Source: an uncultured Clostridia bacterium (GTDB lineage Bacteria; Bacillota; Clostridia; Christensenellales; Aristaeellaceae). From it: a stretch of 64,000 bases of DNA. The stretch is from contig CANRLC010000002.1 in the NCBI GenBank assembly GCA_947631405.1, forward strand, positions 1 to 64,000, written 5' to 3'. A program made the translations under genes and the position numbers. Below the pieces are notes generated by a model. The model worked only from the letters and a program-made list of their open reading frames with translations. It did not search any database and was not told where the DNA came from. Every line of letters starts with the position of its first letter. Position 1 is the first letter of the stretch. Below, piece after piece: positions 45,345 through 52,392 of the stretch.

Positions 45345-46469
45345 GTGAATAAACAGCGCATTTTTGAAAGTGGAGGGGAGAAGAGGCTAGATTATATTGA
45401 TTCTTTGAAAGGAATAGGGATCATCTGCGTAGTAATGGGACATAGTAGCTCTCCATTCACACACTTTGTCTATCTGTTTCATATGGCCATATTCTTTATG
45501 GCCTCCGGATACTGTTGGAAAAGGGAGAACGCAGCGAATTGGCGGAGCGTGACGGATTATATCATCCGAAGGATAAAGACGCTGTATGTTCCGTATGTGC
45601 TATTTAACTCGGCCATGATACTGCTCAACAATGCTTTTATACGAATAAGCCTCTTGACAAACGACCCCCGGTTTTTAGAAACGGGCGGGTGGGGCGCTCG
45701 CTTTGGATTGAGCCAACCGCTGAATTTAAGCGAAATCGGCGCGCGGTTATGCGATGTATTCATGTTCATCGGGGATACTCAGTTCGGCGGGGCTACATGG
45801 TTTTTGCGCGTTCTGTTTATCGTTTCAATATCCCATTGCGTGATAATATGGGCGCTCAATCATATAAAAGCCAAATCATTGCGCGAAGGGATTACCGTCA
45901 TAACCGTCGCAGCGGGTCTTGTGTTTTTGAGTTTTGCTGGGTCGGTGCTGATGAAGCCGGTTTTTTCCGCTTATTTGGCCTATTTGCTTGGGATGCTTTT
46001 CAGAAAAGCGGAAGATCGGTTTGATTATGGTCTGGACAGCGGGGTCATTGCGACCGTAGGGCTATTGTTTCTCGATTGCTTTGGCAGCATAGAAATGGGC
46101 AGCGGAGACATCGTGAATCCCCTGTATTTTATATGTGTGTCGAGCGTGGGATGGATTCTTCTGAGGAGCGTTGCAGCCGTCGCCTCTTCTACGATCACAG
46201 GAAAGGTTCTTAACGGGGTTGGCAGAAGGTCAAATGTAATCCTCTTATATCATTTTTTGTGCATGCGCATCGTAAGCTTTATATACATTTTCTTGACGCA
46301 TGGGGACATGTATCTATTGGCATCGCATCCCACCCTCTCAAATGTTCCCGGTTGGCTGTGGATCGCTTATGCGTTCGCGGGCGTTTTATTGCCGATCTTG
46401 ATGCTGGATTTGTGGCGGGGGATACGCGCAAAGCTGAAAAACCAAGAGAAAAAGCCAAGCAATGCTTGA
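45345..46469 (+). CDS. Acyltransferase family 3 membrane protein
   Basis: 374 residues from GTG 45345 (GAAGGG upstream). An acyltransferase-3 (OafA/WecH) type: RLDYIDSLKGIGIICVVMGH at the N-terminus with the His expected for catalysis, then about ten membrane helices, ending in a basic tail. Family members O-acetylate or otherwise acylate surface polysaccharides from inside the membrane. It follows the glycosyltransferase fusion by 49 nt, shares its low G+C and probably acts on the same glycan. No terminator with a long T run was seen after it. Confidence 0.85.
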   Translation: MNKQRIFESGGEKRLDYIDSLKGIGIICVVMGHSSSPFTHFVYLFHMAIFFMASGYCWKRENAANWRSVTDYIIRRIKTLYVPYVLFNSAMILLNNAFIRISLLTNDPRFLETGGWGARFGLSQPLNLSEIGARLCDVFMFIGDTQFGGATWFLRVLFIVSISHCVIIWALNHIKAKSLREGITVITVAAGLVFLSFAGSVLMKPVFSAYLAYLLGMLFRKAEDRFDYGLDSGVIATVGLLFLDCFGSIEMGSGDIVNPLYFICVSSVGWILLRSVAAVASSTITGKVLNGVGRRSNVILLYHFLCMRIVSFIYIFLTHGDMYLLASHPTLSNVPGWLWIAYAFAGVLLPILMLDLWRGIRAKLKNQEKKPSNA

Positions 46470-46525
46470 AAGAAAAGGCTTCTTTGACAGACTGTGAGAC
46501 CCACTTGCAGTGGATCGCATTTCTC

Positions 46526-46815
46526 TGGCTCCCCAGGTAGGACTCTTTCTCGGCGCTCGACGCGCCTCGGTCAGGGCGGCTCTCCGGCCCCACTGGGGCC
46601 GGATTCACCACCGCCCTATTCTCGCCCTACCCGGGGAGCAACAAAAAACCAGCCTCTCGGCTGGCTTTTTTGGCTCCCCAGGTAGGACTCTTTCTCGGCG
46701 CTCGACGCGCCTCGGTCAGGGCGGCTCTCCGGCCTCACTGGGGCCGGATTCACCACCGCCCTATTCTCGCCCTACCCGGGGAGCAACAAAAAACCAGCCT
46801 CTCGGCTGGCTTTTT
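46526..46815. repeat. Two tandem 145-bp repeats carrying the 3' end of tRNA-Asn
   Basis: Units at 46526-46670 and 46671-46815 are almost identical (one C/T change seen). Each begins with the 20 bp that form the 3' end of tRNA-Asn including CCA (read on the minus strand), continues with about 100 bp that fold into nested hairpins, and ends with the CCAGCC-TCTC-GGCTGG terminator. The true tRNA-Asn begins exactly at the third period (46816). Arms GCTCCCCAGGTAGG (46528-46541) and CCTACCCGGGGAGC (46626-46639) can pair around the inner hairpins. Confidence 0.85.

Positions 46816-46816
<1 letters not shown>
46793..46816. terminator. Bidirectional terminator of the tRNA operon
   Basis: CCAGCC-TCTC-GGCTGG flanked by A6 and T6, directly after the CCA end of tRNA-Asn on the minus strand. 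A second copy ends the neighbouring repeat unit (46648-46671). Confidence 0.8.
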
Positions 46817-46890
<74 letters not shown>

Positions 46891-46896
46891 ATGTGG

Positions 46897-46970
46897 TGGA
46901 TTGAAGTGGACTCGAACCACCGACCTCCCGCTTATCAGGCGGGTGCTCTAACCGACTGAGCTATCAATCC
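46897..46970 (-). tRNA. tRNA-Ile (GAT)
   Basis: 74 nt on the minus strand. Acceptor GGATTGA/TCAATCC, D arm AGCTCAGTCGGTTAGAGC, anticodon stem CCCGC/GCGGG with loop CTGATAA (anticodon GAT), T loop GTTCGAGTC. CCA is not encoded. Confidence 0.95.
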
Positions 46971-46981
46971 GAACAGCAATC

Positions 46982-47010
46982 ATTATAGGCGGCACGCCGA
47001 CTTTTGTCAA
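46982..47010 (-). promoter_or_regulatory. Promoter of the tRNA-Ile/tRNA-Asn operon
   Basis: Perfect consensus on the minus strand: TTGACA (47010-47005), 17 bp spacer, TATAAT (46987-46982), 12 bp before the tRNA-Ile. Confidence 0.9.
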
Positions 47011-47085
47011 TGCCTTTGCGCAAATTTGTCCCCCGCAACCCGTGGCTTTCGCAAGAAAACCGCGGGTCGCGGGGGAGGAGCGCCA

Positions 47086-47646
47086 TTACAGCGCCTTGGT
47101 GAATTTGGAGAGCCGCTGCAGGCTGATGAGGCTGCAAACCGCCTCGACGATCAGCAGAATGCCGACCACCATCATCATCATGTTGCCGTACAGGTCGGGC
47201 ATGAACACGACGCTCAGCGAGAGGGCGAGGGTGACAAGGCTCGCGATCAGCAGCGCGAGCCAGGACGCGTAGCCGAACGCGCGCAGGTTGAACGCGCGCT
47301 GGATGCCGCTGATGCTGCCCACCACGCCCAACAGGCCCAGAATCACGAACAGAAAGTCCATCAGGAACGTGCGGTTGAGCAGCGAGAACACGCCGAAGGC
47401 GAACGCGCAGACGCCCAGCAGCAGATCGAGCGTGTAGTCGCTCTGGCCGCGGCCTAGAAGAAAGGTCAGGATGCTGAACGCGCCGTAGACGGTGACGCCG
47501 ATGCCGATGACGCTGCACAGCAGCGTGCGGCTGGCGTCGGGCGCAAAGAGCAGGAATACCCCGAGCACGAGGTAGACGACGGCGGCGAGCGCGGCGCTCA
47601 CGCGAAAGCGGCGCAGAGCGTCCAGCAAGGAAGAATGAGAATTCAT
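47086..47646 (-). CDS. DUF308 (HdeD-like) membrane protein
   Basis: 186 residues; ATG 47646 follows GGAGGGGTTT. Six hydrophobic helices arranged as three pairs (e.g. AAVVYLVLGVFLLFAP, LLLGVCAFAFGVFSLL, NMMMMVVGILLIVEAVCSLI), the DUF308/HdeD pattern of repeated two-helix units. The role is unknown; HdeD is linked to acid resistance in E. coli, but this cannot be carried over. Monocistronic with a consensus promoter. Confidence 0.75.
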   Translation of the reverse strand: MNSHSSLLDALRRFRVSAALAAVVYLVLGVFLLFAPDASRTLLCSVIGIGVTVYGAFSILTFLLGRGQSDYTLDLLLGVCAFAFGVFSLLNRTFLMDFLFVILGLLGVVGSISGIQRAFNLRAFGYASWLALLIASLVTLALSLSVVFMPDLYGNMMMMVVGILLIVEAVCSLISLQRLSKFTKAL

Positions 47647-47663
47647 AAACCCCTCCGCAATTC

Positions 47664-47718
47664 GTCCGGCATGCCGGACTTTTTTTCTATTATACGGAGA
47701 GGCCGCCGCCGTTGTCAA
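47664..47718 (-). promoter_or_regulatory. Promoter and palindrome upstream of the DUF308 gene
   Basis: TTGACA (47718-47713), 18 bp spacer, TATAAT (47694-47689). The 16-bp palindrome GTCCGGCATGCCGGAC (47664-47679) starts about 3 bp after the expected transcript start and could be an operator or a leader hairpin. Read on the plus strand it is followed by T7 and could also work as a terminator. Confidence 0.7.
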
Positions 47719-47849
47719 GCGTTTGCGCGCGCCTTTTGGGCGGGAATGCGCCGGGCTGGGCGGCGTATCGCGAGGGAAGGGACGCGTTGCGCGCGGATTC
47801 GCGCGCTTTTGTGCGTTTTCGCATGCGATGTGCGGGCGCGCGTTCCCTC

Positions 47850-47877
47850 TTGATTCCCGCCCAAAACCTGCTATAAT
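47850..47877 (+). promoter_or_regulatory. Promoter of the SGNH-like gene
   Basis: TTGATT (47850-47855), 16 bp spacer, TATAAT (47872-47877), with GGAGG before the ATG at 47919. Confidence 0.6.
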
Positions 47878-47918
47878 GGAGCCGTGGCCGCCGCATCTGC
47901 GCGGTCGAGGAGGTACCG

Positions 47919-49421
47919 ATGAAGAGAAAGGCGCTGCGCGCTTTGGAGGCGCTTGCGTTCTTGGCGCTGCTGGCGGCGGTGGTCGCGGGCCTATCCCTGC
48001 TCACGGAGCGAAAGGAGAGCCGCGAGAAGCTGACGCCGTTCTTTGAGCGCGCGCAGGATGTGGACGTGCTCTTTTTCGGCAGCAGCCACGCGCTCAACGC
48101 CGTCTATCCCATGGAGCTTTGGCACGATTACGGCATCACGGCCTACAATTTCGGCATCTATAACTGCACCATTCCGGTGTCCTACTGGACGCTTCGCTGC
48201 GCGCTGGAGACCTGTACGCCCAAGCTGGTCGTCGTGGACATCGACGACGTGGACGTGCAGGACAAGCTGAACGGCAGCAGCGCCGATCTGCACACGGCGC
48301 TGGACGGCATCCCGCTTACGAAAACCAAGGCGCAGGCGATCGAGGACTTGATGGACGACCCAATGCTCATGGATGAGGAGGGTCATCACTATTCGGAGCT
48401 GAAGTCCGAGTTTTACTTCCCGTTGGCGCTCTATCACAGCCGCTGGTCGAGCCTGAAGCCGGAGGATTTTTCCCCGAGATACAACGCGCAGCTCGGCGCG
48501 GACATGGTCTCCGGCGTCTCCGAACCCGCCGAGTATTCGATCACGTCCGATGTCGCCTTCGAGGAGGGCTACGGCTTTGAGTACCTGCGCCAGCTGATCG
48601 CGCTGTGTCAGCAGCAGGGGATCGAGGTGCTGCTCGTCAATCTGCCGTACCCGGCGCAGGACGACCGCGACCAGCGCTTTTCCAACGCTGTGTACTATCT
48701 TGCGCAGGATTGCGGCGTGGAGTACATCGATTTTGTGTACCTCGATCAGATCGTCGATTACGGCACGGACTGCTACGACAGCGCCTCGCACCTGAACGCC
48801 TCCGGCGCGCGCAAGGTGACGGACTATCTGGGCGCGTTCATACGCGACGTCTACGGCGTCGAGGATCACCGCGCGCAGGCGCGCTACGCCTCGTGGGACG
48901 CGGACTACGACGCCTACGCGGACGCCAAACTGAAGCTGCTGCGCGAGCAGGAGGACCTGCTCTGCTGCCTGATGCTCCTGCACGACGCGCAGATGAGCGC
49001 CTGCGTGTACGTCGCGCCGGGCAGCGCGCTCTATGGCGACGCGCAGCTGTCGCGGATGCTCCAAAACATCGGCAGGCGGCACCTCTTTGAGGCGGACACC
49101 TACGACGCGGTCTTCGCGGACAGCCTGTGCCCGCTCTCGCGCATGGACGAGGCGGCTGCCTCGGGGCAGGGCTATCTTGCGGTGATCGACCGGGCAGCCG
49201 GGGAAGTCCTCGAGGCCGTGGGCGATAACGCGTCGCTTGACGCCTCCTTCGGCAAGGTCGTGGTCACGGACGGCGCGCTGACCGTCGTCACGGACGAGGG
49301 GCCGCTGCCCGAGGCGTCCCAAGCGGACGCGCCCGTGCAGATCGCCGTCTTCGACGAGCACGCGGGCAGGGCGCTGATGCTCGGTGGGTTTGACGATACG
49401 AGGGAGAGCGAAGGGGAGTAG
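47919..49421 (+). CDS. Membrane-anchored SGNH/DltD-like protein
   Basis: 500 residues. One N-terminal TM helix (about 8-28; LEALAFLALLAAVVAGLSLL), then an extracellular SGNH-like domain: nucleophile motif FFGSSHALNAVYP (about 48-60) and C-terminal block YDSASHLNASGARKVTDYLG (about 286-305) with the D..H pair. This is the pattern of DltD/AlgX-type proteins that transfer or remove acyl groups on cell-wall polymers. Residues after about 330 (DAYADAKLKLLREQEDLL onward) look like a separate alpha/beta domain not recognised. An acyltransferase-3 gene lies 1.5 kb upstream, so joint action on a surface glycan is possible but inferred. Confidence 0.7.
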   Translation: MKRKALRALEALAFLALLAAVVAGLSLLTERKESREKLTPFFERAQDVDVLFFGSSHALNAVYPMELWHDYGITAYNFGIYNCTIPVSYWTLRCALETCTPKLVVVDIDDVDVQDKLNGSSADLHTALDGIPLTKTKAQAIEDLMDDPMLMDEEGHHYSELKSEFYFPLALYHSRWSSLKPEDFSPRYNAQLGADMVSGVSEPAEYSITSDVAFEEGYGFEYLRQLIALCQQQGIEVLLVNLPYPAQDDRDQRFSNAVYYLAQDCGVEYIDFVYLDQIVDYGTDCYDSASHLNASGARKVTDYLGAFIRDVYGVEDHRAQARYASWDADYDAYADAKLKLLREQEDLLCCLMLLHDAQMSACVYVAPGSALYGDAQLSRMLQNIGRRHLFEADTYDAVFADSLCPLSRMDEAAASGQGYLAVIDRAAGEVLEAVGDNASLDASFGKVVVTDGALTVVTDEGPLPEASQADAPVQIAVFDEHAGRALMLGGFDDTRESEGE

Positions 49422-49590
49422 AGGGGAGCGGATAAGCCCCCCAAACAATGTCCTCAAATTTTTTCAGACGAGCGGGAAGAAAACGGACAGAAAAACCGTC
49501 GTATTGGCAAAGTGGCAAATTCTGCCACAGATCCATTACGACGGATTCTTTTTTTCCCTGACTATTGCAAACATCAGCAAAAAAGGCGGT

Positions 49591-50115
49591 ATGAATATGG
49601 TTTTGAAGCGGTGCCTGATTCCCTTCTGTCTTTTTGTCATGTTATCCTCATGGGCTGCTGCGGAATCCACGTTCAGCTTTCCGTGCGATCGGGAATGGTC
49701 TCCGTTTCTGGCGGCGAGCGAACACGAGATCAGCAAGGAGATCGATCTTGCCGAGGAGTATCGCACGCGAATTGATAACTGGGAAGTTGAGATTCCAATA
49801 TCAGGTTCGCTGATCGTCTTGGACATGCAGTTTATGATCATTCATCTTCAATTTTCAAAAGATTTTGATTACGAGGCCCATTACATGCATTTGCCCGAGA
49901 GGATCATTCTCGCCAATCATGACCTGAGTGTCAGCAACGAAACAAGCACGCCGGACTGGCGCGCCGTGATGTATCCGGACGAAGACGATCCTTACTCCTT
50001 TCACTATGCAAGCACATGAAATTGGCCGATGGCTACCGTCAGATTCTATGGCGATTATATGAATCCGGAGGGAGAATATCTCGAGGCGTTCACCACTTGC
50101 GTGAGCATCTTTTGA
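49591..50115 (+). pseudogene. Small secreted-protein gene interrupted by in-frame TGA
   Basis: ATG 49591 (weak AAAAGGCGG site) starts a signal peptide (MNMVLKRCLIPFCLFVMLSS.., cut after AAA) and 142 residues to a TGA at 50017-50019. The same frame continues without break for 31 more codons with protein-like sequence (MATVRFYGDYMNPEGEYLEA) to a second TGA at 50113-50115, giving an expected protein of about 174 residues. The gene is AT-rich compared with neighbours. Either a recent nonsense mutation has shortened it, or readthrough occurs. No family recognised. Confidence 0.5.
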
Positions 50116-50231
50116 ATTCATATGCGCACAAAGGGAGTGCTATGTTTCCGCCATAACAACGCCATTTTGCGCATGGGCTTAAGCCTCGTCTTGTCCAGCG
50201 GTGGACTGCCTTACAAGAAGCAGACGGGAAA

Positions 50232-50266
50232 AACAAAACGCAGCCCGCCTTTGCGAGCTGCGTTTC
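50232..50266 (-). terminator. Terminator of the tRNA-Thr/tRNA-Pro operon
   Basis: On the minus strand, CGCAGCTCGC-AAAG-GCGGGCTGCG (10-bp stem with one G.T pair) followed by TTTTGTTTTT, directly after tRNA-Pro. Confidence 0.85.
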
Positions 50267-50343
50267 TGGTCGAGGTGACAGGATTTGAACCTGCGACCTT
50301 TTGGTCCCGAACCAAACGCGCTACCAAACTGCGCTACACCTCG
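50267..50343 (-). tRNA. tRNA-Pro (CGG)
   Basis: 77 nt with encoded CCA on the minus strand. Begins CGAGGTGTAGCGCAG (C1 is typical of bacterial tRNA-Pro), anticodon loop TTCGGGA (anticodon CGG), T loop GTTCAAATC, acceptor CACCTCG-A-CCA. Confidence 0.93.
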
Positions 50344-50346
50344 TAG

Positions 50347-50422
50347 TGGAGCCAATGAAGGGACTCGAACCCTTGACCTGCGGTTTACGAAACCGCTGCT
50401 CTACCGGCTGAGCTACATTGGC
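50347..50422 (-). tRNA. tRNA-Thr (CGT)
   Basis: 76 nt with encoded CCA on the minus strand. Acceptor GCCAATG/CATTGGC, D arm AGCTCAGCCGGTAGAGC, anticodon stem GCGGT/ACCGC with loop TTCGTAA (anticodon CGT), T loop GTTCGAGTC. Confidence 0.94.
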
Positions 50423-50432
50423 GAGACCCTGC

Positions 50433-50485
50433 GTCAGGCGCGCCTGACAAGAGAAGATTATAACAGCAATCCGGGGCAAAGTCAA
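50433..50485 (-). promoter_or_regulatory. Promoter of the tRNA-Thr/tRNA-Pro operon, with palindrome
   Basis: TTGACT (50485-50480), 17 bp spacer, TATAAT (50462-50457) on the minus strand. Between promoter and tRNA lies the perfect 16-bp palindrome GTCAGGCGCGCCTGAC (50433-50448). Confidence 0.85.
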
Positions 50486-50533
50486 CCCTTTGCGGTACAA
50501 TTTTTTGCCGTTGCCGCTACGCCGTGCGCGGCC

Positions 50534-50562
50534 TTGATTCGGCGGATTTTTTCTGTTACAAT
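50534..50562 (+). promoter_or_regulatory. Promoter of trmB
   Basis: TTGATT (50534-50539), 17 bp spacer, TACAAT (50557-50562), about 50 bp before the trmB start. Confidence 0.65.
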
Positions 50563-50611
50563 AGACGCGGCGGTCGCAGCCCTTGCGGCGCGCCGGGAAG
50601 GATGCCTCGCC

Positions 50612-51364
50612 ATGCACATGCGAACGAAGAAGTGGGCCAAGCCGGAACTGGCTGTCTGCCCGTATTATATCGACGACCCGGAGCGCCTGCGCGGGCATTG
50701 GCGCGAGCGCTTTGGCAGCGGCAGGCCGCTGCATCTGGAACTGGGCTGCGGCAAGGGTGTCTCGACGGCGGCGATGGCGTGGGATCAGCGCGGCGTCGAT
50801 CTGCTCGCGCTGGACATCACCTGTAACGTGCTCGGCGACGCGCGGCGAAACCTCGCCAAAGTCTACGGCGAGACGCCGGTCGAAAACGCGCTGCTCGCCC
50901 GCTGGGACATCGCCTTTATCGGGCGCATCCTAGCCCCCCAAGATCGCGTAGAGCGCATCTACATCAACTTCTGCAACCCGTGGACGAAGCGGCCCAAGTA
51001 CGCCAAGCGCCGCCTGACGCATCCGCGCCAGCTGATGCAGTACCGCGAGTTTCTCGTGGACGGGGGCGAGATCTGGTTCAAGACGGACGACACGGCGCTC
51101 TTCTGCGATTCGCTGACGTACTTTGCCGCCTGCGGCTTTGAGACGCGCTATGTGACGAGCGACCTGCATGCGGCGGGCTTTCATCCCAACTACGTCAGCG
51201 AGCACGAGGCGAAGTTCGTCTCGCAGGGCGTGCCCATCAAGCTGGCGATCGTGTACAAAAGGCCCGGCAAGATCGAGATCGACCCGGTGCGCTTCGTGAT
51301 GCCGGGCGCGTTTAAGCGCCTGCGCGAAGAGGCCGGGGCGAAGGACACAAAGGACGCTAAATGA
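50612..51364 (+). CDS. trmB: tRNA (guanine-N7-)-methyltransferase
   Basis: 250 residues. ATG 50612 is 9 nt after GGGAAGGA; the ATG at 50618 is also possible. A TrmB family match throughout: MRTKKWAKPELAVCPYYI start, SAM-binding LHLELGCGKGVSTAAMA, and the catalytic/tRNA-binding INFCNPWTKRPKYAKRRLTH and LVDGGEIWFKTDD motifs. It makes m7G46 in tRNA variable loops. It lies just after tRNA genes and 9 nt before a lipid kinase, with which it likely forms an operon. Confidence 0.93.
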   Translation: MHMRTKKWAKPELAVCPYYIDDPERLRGHWRERFGSGRPLHLELGCGKGVSTAAMAWDQRGVDLLALDITCNVLGDARRNLAKVYGETPVENALLARWDIAFIGRILAPQDRVERIYINFCNPWTKRPKYAKRRLTHPRQLMQYREFLVDGGEIWFKTDDTALFCDSLTYFAACGFETRYVTSDLHAAGFHPNYVSEHEAKFVSQGVPIKLAIVYKRPGKIEIDPVRFVMPGAFKRLREEAGAKDTKDAK

Positions 51365-51373
51365 GGTGGACGG

Positions 51374-52252
51374 ATGTTTGCACTGATCAACAATCCCGTT
51401 TCCGGCGGCGGCGGGCACTACGCGCTGACGGACAGCCTGAAGGACATCCTTGAAAAGCGCGGCGAGCAGGTGCAGGTGTATGTGACGCGCTGCGAGGGCG
51501 ACGGCGAGACGCGCGCGCGCGAGGCGATGGCGCAGGGCTGCGACCAGATCGCGATCATCGGCGGAGACGGCTCCCTCAGCGACGCGTCGCGCGCGCTGGC
51601 CGGGAGCGAGGCGACGCTTTTCATCGTCCCCTGCGGCACGGGCAACGATTTTGCGACGGCCTTCGGCCTGCCTGCCGACCCGGAGCGGGCGTTCGTCGAT
51701 CAGCTCGCGGGCGAGCCTGCGCGCATCGACTGCGGCGCGGTCAACGGCAAGCCGTTCATCAACATCGCGGGGACGGGCTTCGACGTCGAGGTATTGCGCA
51801 AGACGGAGGAGCTGCGCAAGGAGTATCCGGGGCCGCAGGCGTATCGCAAGGCGCTGATCTCGGTGCTGCGCTCGTATCATCCGATGGAGATGGAGGTCGC
51901 GCTTGACGACGGCGCGTATAAAAAGAAGAAACTGACGATCATCGAGATCGCCAACGGGCAGTACATCGGCGGCGGCATGCGCGTCGCGCCGAACGCCGTG
52001 ATGGACGACGGCCTCTTCGACGCGGTGACGATCTCCGGCGTGCCGCGCGCGGCGATCCCGCTGCTGCTGCCCATGTTCTACACGGGGTCGCTTCTGCGCC
52101 TGCCCGTCGCGAGCGTCCACCGCGCCAAGCGTGTGCGCGTCCGCCGCGAGGGGATGATCGTCAACATCGACGGCCGCCTCGAGGCGATGGACGAGGCGGA
52201 GTTCACGCTGCTTCCAAGCGCGCTGCGCGTGATGCGCCCGGCGGAGCGCTGA
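51374..52252 (+). CDS. Diacylglycerol/lipid kinase family protein (YegS/DagK-like)
   Basis: 292 residues, 9 nt after trmB (GAGGTGG before ATG). DAGK catalytic domain: FALINNPVSGGGG, the nucleotide loop AIIGGDGSLSDA (GGDGS in place of the more common GGDGT), CGTGNDFATAFGLP, and a C-terminal beta domain (IVNIDGRLE). It probably phosphorylates diacylglycerol for reuse in phospholipid synthesis. Substrate not certain. A terminator follows. Confidence 0.88.
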   Translation: MFALINNPVSGGGGHYALTDSLKDILEKRGEQVQVYVTRCEGDGETRAREAMAQGCDQIAIIGGDGSLSDASRALAGSEATLFIVPCGTGNDFATAFGLPADPERAFVDQLAGEPARIDCGAVNGKPFINIAGTGFDVEVLRKTEELRKEYPGPQAYRKALISVLRSYHPMEMEVALDDGAYKKKKLTIIEIANGQYIGGGMRVAPNAVMDDGLFDAVTISGVPRAAIPLLLPMFYTGSLLRLPVASVHRAKRVRVRREGMIVNIDGRLEAMDEAEFTLLPSALRVMRPAER

Positions 52253-52280
52253 TATATCGGCTGACAATAGAATACCGCGC

Positions 52281-52309
52281 GGGCGGGCCGTCTGGCCCGT
52301 CCGTTTTTT
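52281..52309 (+). terminator. Terminator after the lipid kinase
   Basis: GGGCGGGCC-GTCT-GGCCCGTCC (9-bp stem, one G.T pair) followed by G and TTTTTT. Confidence 0.85.
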
Positions 52310-52392
52310 GCGACCCCGCGCGCCTTCCGTCATATTTTGGCCGTGAATAGAGTATATGTAGAGTAAATCCGCTTCACGGGAGGTGCGCAAAA

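Noticed and set aside
46526..46815. CRISPR array
   Set aside because: Only two 145-bp units with no unique spacers and no cas genes; the units contain tRNA sequence.
50017..50019. TGA read as Trp or selenocysteine (alternative code)
   Set aside because: TGA is the normal stop of many genes in this window (for example iscR, dprA-like and the branching-enzyme neighbour), and no SECIS-like hairpin was evident after this TGA.
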